Shown here piece by piece: positions 22,465 through 32,140 of a stretch of 64,000 nucleotides of DNA. The notes beneath the pieces were generated by a model. It did no database searches, was not told where the DNA came from, and saw only the letters and a program-made list of their open reading frames with translations. The first letter of the stretch is position 1, and each line of letters begins with the position of its first letter. Position numbers and translations under genes: made by a program. The stretch comes from Stenogyne calaminthoides. Taxonomy: Eukaryota > Streptophyta > Magnoliopsida > Lamiales > Lamiaceae. The stretch is from assembly GCA_037126765.1 (NCBI GenBank), contig JBBCBC010000002.1:19747853-19811852 (forward strand), read 5' to 3'.

Positions 22465-24170
22465 TGAAGTAGGAGGAGATGATTAGGTTGCTCCTCTTCG
22501 ATCTATCTTTCTTTAGCAGCTTTCTCAGCACCTTCATCTATGATCTTGTTGGTGTATTTTTTTTCCTCGTATCCATCTGCTTGAGCTCCACTAGGTCCAG
22601 CACCTTCAGCATCTGCATTTTCTTTAGATCCAGCTACATCAGGAAGTCCTCCCCCTGTTGGAGTAGAAATTATCATTCTCCAAAAAAATTGTATTTAGAT
22701 CAAGGCATTGATAGGACCCTACATCAAATCAGTTTGAGCATATATATATGCTGAAGTTAGTGTGACATAAGTCACATATGAAGTGTTATGAGAAATGTTG
22801 CCAACTTCTATGGCAATATTATGTTGATTATGTGCAAAAGTTTTTTGAGCAGTAGCTTTTTGTTTACAGTTTTCTGGGATCTAGAATTGGCAAGTCAATT
22901 ACCCTTTTACCTTGCATCAGAGTATGTGGAATGGTCATGAAAAGGGCGTAGCCACTGAAGTTTCTTTCTCTTTTCTCTTAAACTCTTTTATCCAGTAAAA
23001 ACATATATATCATGGATGGATATGTCATCAATCCAATATAAAAAATGTCTCCAGCATAAGACACGAGAGTGTTTGAAATAATCAAACTTCTTCTGATGGC
23101 CAATCTTGTACAACAATACAACTTGTTCCCAAGTCAGAGTTGGTGTGTTTTTTGTAGGAAACTAGTTATGACACACAAGTTTGTGGAGAACAAAGTTTAA
23201 ACTAGTAAGCAATGAGGTAGGCAAGTTTATGGCCCCTTTCTATGGATTGTTCAAGGAGCGTGTTTTACTTTTTTAGAACTTGTCACTTTCAGGCTCAGTG
23301 TCCTTAAAGTGGTGTCTAGCTCTCATTGGTCTACCTGTTCAGGGTGCTGAGACATTACAATGGCTATTAATGAAAACTCCACTTAGGAAATTATTGGGAG
23401 ATGAATTGAATGAGATTTTGATTGAGTAGATAAATATAAAAACATCTTGATTTAAATGATCATGCTTATATGTCTGGCTAGTTGGTCAGGCTAGCTAGTC
23501 AGGCTTAAAATTCTACACTTGTATAGTCAACAAACATGAGCGAATTTAGGTTTGTGATAGCTTTCGTTTTACCAGATCAGCTAGTTCCTCGTCAGATATC
23601 AATTCATAGGTTATTTCCATGCCAGCTGATTGGCAAATCGATATCTCATAGTTGAGGAACTGAGTATCGCCACCCTTAACTCTAACGATCATAGAAAATC
23701 CTCAAATACCCCATGTCTGATATCTCTCCAGACAACTATCTACAGGAAATCCTTTTTTATGTTTTCATTCTCCATGAGTTCAGGAAATCTTACATCCAAC
23801 AACTTTTAAGCCCTTCTCCTAATGTTAGCATCTGAGTAAGTTATCTCTTGGATAGAAGCAGGTGTAGCAGCACGAGTCTGAGTGGGTTCAACTGCAGGGG
23901 TAGGAGAGGGAGATTTGTGAGATGATATTTTGAGAGGGATGTGAAGCAGATCAGGAGTGGGTGATGAAGTCTTGACAGATCGAGCTTTGGACGTTGAAGA
24001 TTTAGATTTCTTAACGGGCGAGGTGAGCTTTAGTTTTGTGGTGGGGAGGGGAGGTAAAGATTGAGGGGCTTGGCTATCTGGTAGGTGAGGGGGATGGATG
24101 TGTGAGGCAGATCTAGAGTGGATGTCTGATACTATTGGCTCATCGATCAGACCTCTTGGAATCACCTTCG
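22465..24170 (-). pseudogene. Degenerate retroelement ORF, minus strand
   Basis: Three pieces translate as one decayed protein on the minus strand. An N-terminal Pro/Ser/Lys-rich part lies at 24165-23806 (KSSTSKARSVKTSSPTPDLL). A middle part at about 23150-22900 reads TPTLTWEQVVLLYKIG and VLCWRHFLYWIDDI. A C-terminal acidic part at about 22690-22510 reads LPDVAGSKENADAEG and stops at the end of a Lys/Glu-rich tail. The composition resembles ORFs carrying the putative plant transposon protein domain, as in the downstream ORF of the SIRE-like element, but order and sequence differ. Several stops and frameshifts separate the pieces. Its parent element and LTRs were not identified. Confidence 0.45.
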
Positions 24171-25107
24171 AATACTAGGTTTTTGCAGGTGTAGCCTTCT
24201 TTTGAGGCCTCACAAACTCATGAGAGGGTTCCCTCAGGTAATACCCTTGAGCTTTTTTATTGTGGTGTGTTGAGTGCTAAAAATGATCTTAGGCTTTCTT
24301 TTGATTATGAGTCACTTAAGCCAAGAAATTCCTACCAAATGATATTTTTCATTGTTAGTCACTTTGAGTCTTAAAGCCTTACATTTCTTGGTTAGCCAAA
24401 TAATTACCTTTTCCAATTCTAGAGCCTTAATTGTCCTACTATTAGTGGAGAATTTGGATTAGGATGTTGAATTATTTTGTGAAAAAATTGGTGAAATATA
24501 TTTGTGATTAAGATTTTAGCAATGAAAGATTGGATTAAAAAAAAGAAAAAAAGGAGGAAAGAAAAAAATATATATAAGAGCTTAAAAGAGTGCAAGTGCA
24601 CCAAAGAAAAAGACAAAAAAAAATGAAGAATGGAAAAGAAAAAAAATGACATAAAAAAATAGTCACAAGAGTGGAAATATGAAAAAGTTGGGAGTTGAGT
24701 TCTTGAGTTGCAATTGCGCAATTGCAACTTTTTCTTGGGAAATTTTTTAGATGTGTCTATGTATCTTTATCTCTCGCTCTCCACTTATGAAAAGAGTCTC
24801 CATTATAATTGAGTCACTATTCCCATATCTTCCCCACCTTGTCAGAAGAGCCGAACGCTACAACCGAATGATAAAGCCCTTTTTTATTTGGGCACGAGAC
24901 ACATGATTAAGGTTAGGTATTCAAACTCTTGGCAATCCTATAGTAGTGCATGTTTGTAAACTGACATTTGAGAGTTTACACGTCTCATACACTTACGAGA
25001 GTTGAGTTATACACATCTGTGAGGATCATGGTTGATTGATAATTTTTGTACTTATGATTTCTTATCTGGTTGATTGATTTTTAAAGCACTAACCAATGGA
25101 ATTCATT
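24171..25107. other. Intergenic stretch with A-rich low-complexity DNA
   Basis: 24530-24665 is A/G-rich low-complexity sequence; its minus-strand reading is a meaningless Phe/Ser run. The rest shows no gene, RNA or repeat that I can identify. It ends with the GTTAT (25108-25112) that borders the next composite. Confidence 0.6.
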
Positions 25108-25112
25108 GTTAT

Positions 25113-27024
25113 TGTTGGTCCCGGTGAGAACGAGTCTTACACGTGTATGGGGGGGGAATACACGTGTTCAGTGATTTTAAAACTTTTTCTTACTGAGGTC
25201 AGCTTGGGTCAGAAAATCCTGAAGATTAGGTTCTGAGAAGCACAGATCGCTCTGAGTAAAAGTCTACTGAGACAGTGATCCTGAGCTGCTTTCAGATACC
25301 TCAGATAATCCCAACTGAGTCCTGAGTGTCAGAGATCCTGAGTTGCTTGGATCAGATAACTAACTTACTGAATCCTCAGATGAGAGTTCAGTTTGGTAAC
25401 TATCTGTTCTAGCTACTCAGTCGTGCAGAATGGTTGGCCCTTAGATTATACTAGTTTTAAGCTTTGCTGAAAACCTTCCCCTTATGAAATAGTGATTAGG
25501 CTGTGAATTACTTATGCAACTTTCAGTGGATTGATTCCAACTGAATATCAATGAAAAGTATGCTTTCAAAATCAAGTTGATGCAACAATTAAGCACAGAT
25601 AAGGAAAGCAATAAAGAACACAGCAGTTATAGTGGTTCAGAGACTCAAGCTCCTACATCCACTCTCCCTGACTCTTCAGAGAAATTCACTATCAAACTGA
25701 GCTTTCTGACTACCTCGTAGTTTACTTACTCAACTCGGCCCTGAGTTTTCTGACTACTCCACGTAGTTTACTTACTCAACCCGACCTTGAGTTTTCTGAC
25801 TACCTTCGTAGTTTACTTACTCAATCACACACAAGCTTTCAGACTACCCCTGTAGCTTACTAACTTCTTCTCTAGAGTTTTCTGACTACTCCGCGTAGTT
25901 TACTAACTCTTTACAACTCTACTTACCAACAAACACACTCCAACTACCTTCTCAAGGGTTTGGGGTTTCTTGGTTGGTTTCCAACTAGGATGAGATATCC
26001 TTTACAATAAAGCACAATGCAAAGGGTTAGGATATCTCGACTAAGCTTTTGGATATAACTTATCAAGCTAGGCTTAGTAAAGTGAGCTCTCTTCAATATA
26101 AAAAAGCTTGGGAAATTCAAGGTATTTCGAGTGCTTTAACTTTCATAAGAATAAGTTTGAGCTCTTGTTATGTATAAATTTCCCGTAACCTTACTATGTA
26201 GAGGGTCACCAGTATTTATAGGCATACACCAAGGTCACTCTTGAAAACTATCCGTTGGAGAGATAGCTTTGTGAGTTCCCTCTTATGGTGTGTGAGAAAA
26301 GGCTATATTTAGAGTTTGAAACTCCCTAACACGTTTTAGGCAATAGCCTTTCATGTAGCCGGTCTTCACTTTTTGCGATCTGAACTTTCGTACATCCGAC
26401 ATCTTTTTTCAAATGACTTGTCACCGCATTGTCGATCGATGGTACAAAGTCATCTTCCTCTTTTTGACTTTTGTCTTGATTAAGGGTAGACACCTTTAAC
26501 GGCTCTTTTGATCACAAACTCGAGTTTGATGCAACCTTAACAATACTTGACTTAGTTCCTTTTTATGCGCATTTGAATGTCTTGGCAATATCTAACTTTT
26601 TTAAGGCATCGCGTTTCTCAAGATTGCATCCTCCGGATAGATATATTCATTGCCTCGGAACATTCAGTTCATATCGAAAGATTCAAGATATTACCGAGTC
26701 TTGATAATTATCGCGTGCTTTTAGTATTCTTGATCTTCGAGATACTCGTGTCTTGATCTTGTGTCTTCCGAGTTTTGATTTATCTTGACTATTTTTATTG
26801 AGTCTTCATCTTTGAGTCTTGATCTCTCGGTTTCATCTTGAGTCTTCGAGAGACTATTCGAAACTATATCTGGCGACTTATACATTTTGCGAGATAACAT
26901 CCCGGAATACTCTAAAAACCGAATCTCGACTCAACTATCAAGATCATTCTTGAACATGTCATACTCGGGGTTTTGGGATCTTAATCAAAATCATATAATC
27001 TTTTATTAAATTCATCTCCCAACA
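25113..27024 (-). repeat. LTR of a SIRE-lineage element, minus strand
   Basis: 1,912 bp, TGTTGGTCCC...CTCCCAACA on the plus strand. On the minus strand a TATA box (CTATAAATACT) lies at 26221-26211, preceded by CTCTCCAACGG (26262-26252). The U5 block is at 25627-25670. About 25691-25930 holds an imperfect tandem of GAGTTTTCTGACTAC...GTAGTTTACT units of about 50 bp. Just to its right (27025-27040) is a minus-strand PPT (AAAAAGGGGAAAT), so this is a 3' LTR. Confidence 0.82.
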
Positions 27025-27216
27025 ATTTCCCCTTTTTGATGATGCCAAAACCTATCTTGTTACAAGTATATAACCTATTCTCGTGTTTTTGCTTTTATCT
27101 ATTACAAGATTGGTTATGTCCCAACAGTTTCTGAATCGAGAATCTCCCAAAAAGAAAATTCAGAGAGTCTCCCAAGAATTTCATCACCAAACAATCAGTA
27201 ATCAGGCATATCAAAA
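27025..27216 (-). mobile_element. Internal remnant adjoining the minus-strand LTR
   Basis: Read on the minus strand, this is similar to the end of the LARD-like internal region (about 30300-30564). Both have CATGTCTTTT...ATATGCCTGATT, CTTGTAATAG and the GGTTATAT...GATAGGTTTT approach to the PPT. It breaks off near 27216, where plus-strand LTR sequence begins mid-LTR. Confidence 0.7.
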
Positions 27217-28372
27217 GACATGTTCAGGATAATCTTGATAGATGAATCAGGATTCAGTTTAGAGTGTTCAGATATTATCTCGCACCGTGTATAGTCGGCA
27301 GATATAGAACAAAGTTAGTTTTTCAAGACTCAAGAAGAAATCGAGATATCAAGACTCGATGAGATACCGAGAACTCAAGACTCGAGAGAACTCAAGACTC
27401 GAGAAATCAAGACTCGGAGAAATATCAAGGCACAAGAATTATCAAGACTTCAAAGAATATATCTTGAATGCTCAAGATATCCTCGAATGTTCCGAGGCAA
27501 TCAAGGTCGAGGAATATAGCCGTTGGAATCGGTGACGTGGACCAACGAGAGGAAGACAAACAGCCGGGAAAAGCTACAGAACTTACAAAGAATAGTATGG
27601 ATTTGAATGTGATTCTCTCCAACGGTAACATTCAAAATCCACACTATAAATACAAGTTCTTCCTTCATTATCAGGGGGGAAGTGCGAAAAAGATAGCAAC
27701 AATGCTACAGAGCCAAAGAGTGTTATAGCCAAAGCATTCCCACCCTAGAACACAAGCCTATAGATATACAAATATATTCAAAGAGTGTTCTAGAACCCAA
27801 TCTAAGCAACCCACGATGTATCATAAGCTTAGAGAGATTTTCCCAACCTTAGCATTGAGGCTAAACCATTGTAAGGGAAAATCTCACCATAGTTGGAGAC
27901 AACACCAAAACCCAAACCCAGTGGTGAAGTGAGGTAGTTGTTAGACAAACCCGAGTGAGGGTGATAAGTCCCGTTGGAGTGTGAACTTGTTAAACATCTG
28001 TAGGCGATCCCGTGGAGGGTGATAAGTCCCGAGGCGAACCCGAGAGAGGGTTATAAGTCCAGTTCGAGTGTGAGCTCGGTAAATATCTATTGGCAATCCC
28101 GTGGAGGGTGATAAGTCCCGTTTGAAGGAATTTCCCTAAAGAGGGAGAGTGGATGTAGGACTGGTTGTCCGAACCACTATATATTGCTGTGTTGTTTACT
28201 GCTTTATGTTTATACTTGTCATACGCATTCGTTTATAAGCAAAGCACATACACGAGCTCAAAAGTAAAAAATTGGAACACTCTTGCCCATCCCCCTGTTT
28301 TTATATGCACCAAAATAAAAACGTTTTTTGCTTCCGTGACGCCAAGAAAATAGGTTTTCCCAAGGACCAACA
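27217..28372 (+). repeat. 5' LTR of the LARD-like element (5'-truncated)
   Basis: It aligns with 30565-31772 from the phrase GATAATCTTGATAGATGAAT onward and lacks the initial TGTTGGG segment. TATA box ACTATAAATAC is at 27642-27653, with CTCTCCAACGG at about 27615-27625. The inverted repeat around that motif has an extra A in its right arm. Degenerate repeats containing GGTGATAAGTCC occupy about 27955-28115. The U5 block is at 28143-28182. It ends in CA at 28372. Confidence 0.85.
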
Positions 28373-28374
28373 AG

Positions 28375-28386
28375 TGGTATCGAGCG
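28375..28386 (+). other. Primer binding site of the LARD-like element (variant)
   Basis: TGGTATCGAGCG, two bases after the LTR. It matches the initiator Met-tRNA PBS for the first seven bases and then differs from the usual CAGAGC, by decay or by a changed primer. Confidence 0.75.
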
Positions 28387-28499
28387 GTGCTCAAAAGATT
28401 ACTTTTTCAATGTTTTACTTTGAAATGATCTTTTTTTTTTAAAACCTATCTCGATCCGATATCAACAAAGCGGTACCAAGGAAAAGAAAGTTTTACACA

Positions 28500-29260
28500 A
28501 CAATGGAATAATAGAAATTTTCATTGATAAAGACCCGAAGGTCGTTACATTTACAAGTTACAAATACAAGAAAACACGAGGTCAATACATAACTCTAAAC
28601 CCTAAACCCTTAAGCCATATCCCTAAACCCTCATCCCAACCCAAGTGGAGCAGGAAAGAGAGAGATTTTTAATTATGATGCTCTCATTTTCCCCCACTTA
28701 ACAAGGGTGAGAGAGGCTTTTAAGAAGAAAAAAATCCCAAGGCGCCGCAGGTCAAGATCAAGAAAATGGAGCGAGAGCGGCCTTGATAGGATTTTTAAAG
28801 CCAGGAGCCCCAAGAAAGAGTCAGTGGGCTCTCCAGCTGTTAAATGGTGAGGTGATATACGAAGATCACCAATATCGATCAAGATCGTATATCAAACTCA
28901 CGCTCATTTTCGCACTAAGTCTGTTGATGGTAGTCACGTCATAACGATAGACACACAAGGTGCATACGGTTAGGAGAAGTGTCTTCTCAGTTGCAACAGC
29001 GAGAACGCCGCCATGGTGGAAGAGAAGCTTTGCAACGATCGTATGTGAAATCGTTGACGATGACGAAAGCAAAGAATAAGGGATGAAAAAAAGTTGATTT
29101 GAGAAGATGAAATCATGGAAAAAAGGGTAAAAGTGTTTGCTTGAAAGTCTCACCGAAACAAGGGTTCACCAGATACATGATTCTACTGAAGAAGATATGT
29201 ATGGTGAATGAGTTATGTTGTGTAAAACATTGGTCCAATTTATAGAGGCTGCCAAGGGTG
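28500..29260 (-). other. Antisense module inside the LARD-like element
   Basis: Homologous to 9130-9960 of the SIRE-like element. Shared parts are a minus-strand TATA box (CTATAAATT, 29245-29237), a Ser-run ORF segment with LLLTVCTLC, an inverted repeat (TGATATACG, arms 28853-28861 and 28886-28894), TTTAACAG, and a GGGCTCTCC segment. The ORF is frameshifted relative to the SIRE copy and has no ATG in the long frame. The DNA and signals are conserved better than the protein. Origin and function are unknown. Confidence 0.55.
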
Positions 29261-30549
29261 CAGATGCAAATTTGAGTTCTCAAAGCCTATTTTAGAAAAA
29301 TTTGCATCACAAGGACAAACGTGTAGAAATCACGCGACCGATAATTGGATAAAGTTACGGCGGATTGACATATCGAAAGTGTATCGGGGCGATATCTACG
29401 CATGTCAAATCGCACCAACTTAGGGAAGAGAGTCTACTACTCTAGACTAAGTTCTGGCAGTAACATTTTCCAAGAATTGTCTTAATCTGAGAAGAATCAG
29501 ATTAGGTCAACAAAAATCTGATTACATACAAAGCTGATCAAATGAAGAAAATCAGCTGAGCTTGAAAAACTTCACCAAATCGGATATATCGGTCTATATA
29601 TCGGTTGAAAGGGGAACTTCAACTTGAGGGGGAACTCACGGAATCAAAAGTAAATGATTGAGATCAGACGAGGCTGCAGACAAGACTGATCAAAATCAGA
29701 TGAGTTAGATGAGTTCCGGAGTGAACTGATGAGTCGCTTCGCGTAATCGAAATGAAGAAAAGCTAAAAGCCAAAGAAATCAGAAGAAAAGGTTGCAAATC
29801 AGAAGATGAGCGAAAGAGACTGATCAAGATCAGACGTGATCGAGATCAGATATGATAAACCTGATATGCTAACCTGATATAATGACCTGATGCTATGTTG
29901 ATCTAAAGAAGTGTTGATCTAATCAGTCGAACTGATCAGATCAAGCAAAAAGGAAATCAGATAGCATGAGTGAAAAGAATACTGATGGCTCAGTAAATAA
30001 AGTGGACTGAGACACAGTATAGGTCAAGAGACCTGAGGGTCAGGATGTCTGAAATCAGAAGAAACCGAACTCAGTCAGCATGAGTATCAGTATGCCTGAT
30101 CAGACAAGGTCCGTAGAAGAAGAGGAATGAGGAGTCGAGCAGAAGACAGAAGACTGAAGACCAAGACTGAAGACTTGTAATTCTTTATGTTTGTGTCTTT
30201 ATTTCTTTAATAAGTTCATTGTAATTTGTAACTGATAACATACAATCAATGAAACTTTTATCTTTATGCTCAAAGATAATACCTCATTATCTTTTTTACA
30301 TGTCTTTTATTTAGATATGCCTGATTGAATGTCTCTGATCTGATTATATGCTCATATATAAGGGAAACTATATGATGCTATAAAAAATTACTTAAGTATT
30401 TAGTAATGATCTATTTAGAAAAGATTCATTACTAAAGAAATTTGTTGAATGTTTTTAAATTGATTGGAGACTTACCTTTCTTGTAATAGGAAAAAAACAA
30501 AACCCGAGTATAGGTTATATGTTTGTAAAAAGATAGGTTTTGCATCATC
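29261..30549. other. Non-coding internal region of the LARD-like element
   Basis: Rich in GATCAGA/CTGATC and GAAGACTGAAGACC phrases like those in the SIRE-like LTR and spacer. No ORF with recognisable content. It ends in an AT-rich stretch leading to the PPT. Confidence 0.6.
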
Positions 30550-30564
30550 AAAAAAAGGGGAAAT
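30550..30564 (+). other. Polypurine tract of the LARD-like element
   Basis: AAAAAAAGGGGAAAT directly before TGTTGGG of the 3' LTR. It closely matches the tracts at 14582-14595 and, on the minus strand, 27040-27025. Confidence 0.88.
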
Positions 30565-31772
30565 TGTTGGGAAATGAATTTAATAAAGAGGATTTTGATT
30601 AGATCCCAAAACCCTTGATGTTCAGATAATCTTGATAGATGAATCAGGATTCAGTTTTAGAGTGTTCAGGATATTATCTGCACCGTGTATAGTCGGCAGA
30701 TATAGAAATGTGTTAGTTTTTCAAGACTCAAGAAGAAATCGAGATATCAAGACTCAAGAGGATACCGAGAACCCGAAGACTCAGAGAACTCAAGACTCGA
30801 GAAATCAAGACTCAGAGAATCAAGACTCAGAGAAATATCAAGGCACAAGATTATCAAGACTTCAAGAATATACCAATGCTCAAGATATCCTGAATGTTCC
30901 GAGGCAATCAAGTCGAGGAATATAGCCGTTGGAATCCAAATGACGTGGACCAACGAGAGGAAGACAAACAAATGAAAAGTCGCAGAACTTACAAAGAATA
31001 GTATGGATTTGAATGTGATTCTCTCCAACGGTAACATTCAAATCCACACTATAAATACAAGTTCTTCCTTCATTATCGGGGGAAGTGCGAAAAAAGATAG
31101 CAACAATGCTACTGAGCCAAAGAGTGTTATAGCCAAAAGCATTCCCACCCTAGAACACAAGCCTATAGATATACAAATATATTCAAAGAGTGTTCTAGAA
31201 CCCAATCTAAGCAACCCACGATGTATCATAAGCTTAGAGAGATTTTCCCAACCTTAAGATTGAGGCTAAACCATTGTAAGGGAAAATCTCACCATAGTTG
31301 GAGACAACACCAAAACCCAAACCCAAAGGGTGAAGTGAGGTAGTTGTTAGGAAAACCCGAGTGAGGGTGATAAGTCCCGTTGGAGTGTGAACTCGTTAAA
31401 CATCTCAGAAGCGATCCCGTGGAGGGTGATAAGTCCCGAGGCGAACCCGAGAGAGGGTTATAAGTCCATTCAGTGTGAGCTCGGTAAATATCTATTGGCA
31501 ATCCCGTGGAGGGTGATAAGTCCCGTTTGAAGGAATTTCCCTAGAGAGGGAGAGTGGATGTAGGACTGGTTGTCCGAACCACTATATATTGCTGTGTTGT
31601 TTACTGCTTTATGTTTATACTTGTCATACGCATTCGTTTATAAGCAAAGCACACACACGAGCTCAAAAGTCAAAAATTGGAACACTCTGCCCTCATCCCT
31701 GTTTTATATGCACCAAAATAAAAACGTTTTGCTTCCGCACGCGCAAAATAGGTTTTCCCACCGGGACCAACA
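30565..31772 (+). repeat. 3' LTR of the LARD-like element
   Basis: 1,208 bp, TGTTGGG...GGGACCAACA, followed by GTTAT. TATA box ACTATAAATAC is at 31048-31058, with CTCTCCAACGG at 31021-31031. A perfect 13-bp inverted repeat brackets the motif (arms 31004-31016 and 31034-31046). The U5 block is at 31548-31585. It differs from the 5' LTR by scattered substitutions and small indels. Confidence 0.88.
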
Positions 31773-31777
31773 GTTAT

Positions 31778-32140
31778 GATAGAAGAAGTGTTGCATGTTG
31801 TTAACTTACTTGTATGGCACGTTTCTATGCAACCATTCCTATGTTTGTTTTTCTTTTGTCGTTTGGGGACAAACAACGCTTTAAGTTTGATAGAGTGATT
31901 AGGATTATAATTGCATCAAAATTTTGTTTTTATTTAATATTTTATTTGATTTTGACCTCATTTGCTATTAAAAGTGCTATTAGTCCTGTTTGTATGAGAA
32001 TATGATGAAATGTGTAGGAAAGGGAAAAATGAGTAAAAGTTGATGCGAAACTGTTCTGATCTACAAAGAAACTGGAGTAGATGATGTTAGGGATATACGT
32101 GAAAGTATGCTTTTACGTATAACAGACTAATGTACTCTTA
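31778..32140. other. Intergenic, no gene seen
   Basis: AT-rich single-copy-looking DNA between the LARD-like element and the 1.18-kb tandem repeat. No motif or gene identified. Confidence 0.6.

Larger units (their letters stand above)
27217..31772 (+). mobile_element. LARD-like non-autonomous LTR element (no gag/pol)
   Basis: A 5' LTR lacking its first 60 or so bases, a 2.2-kb internal region and a complete 3' LTR. The internal region has a PBS, the antisense module and a PPT but no gag, protease, RT or integrase. It would need proteins from an autonomous relative such as the SIRE-like element, with which it shares the antisense module, PPT style and U5 block. The right flank is GTTAT. The left edge is fused to a minus-strand relative. 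Confidence 0.85.

Noticed and set aside
24419..24727. Minus-strand Phe/Ser-rich ORF that could pass as a membrane protein
   Set aside because: Reverse reading of an A/G-rich low-complexity tract; no codon structure or motif.
28165..28353. Plus-strand ORF (MSEPLYIAVLFTALCLYLSYAFV...) repeated at 31570-31779
   Set aside because: It looks like a small membrane protein but lies in U5 of both LARD LTRs and the two copies differ by frame-breaking indels. The apparent start is not an ATG in good context.
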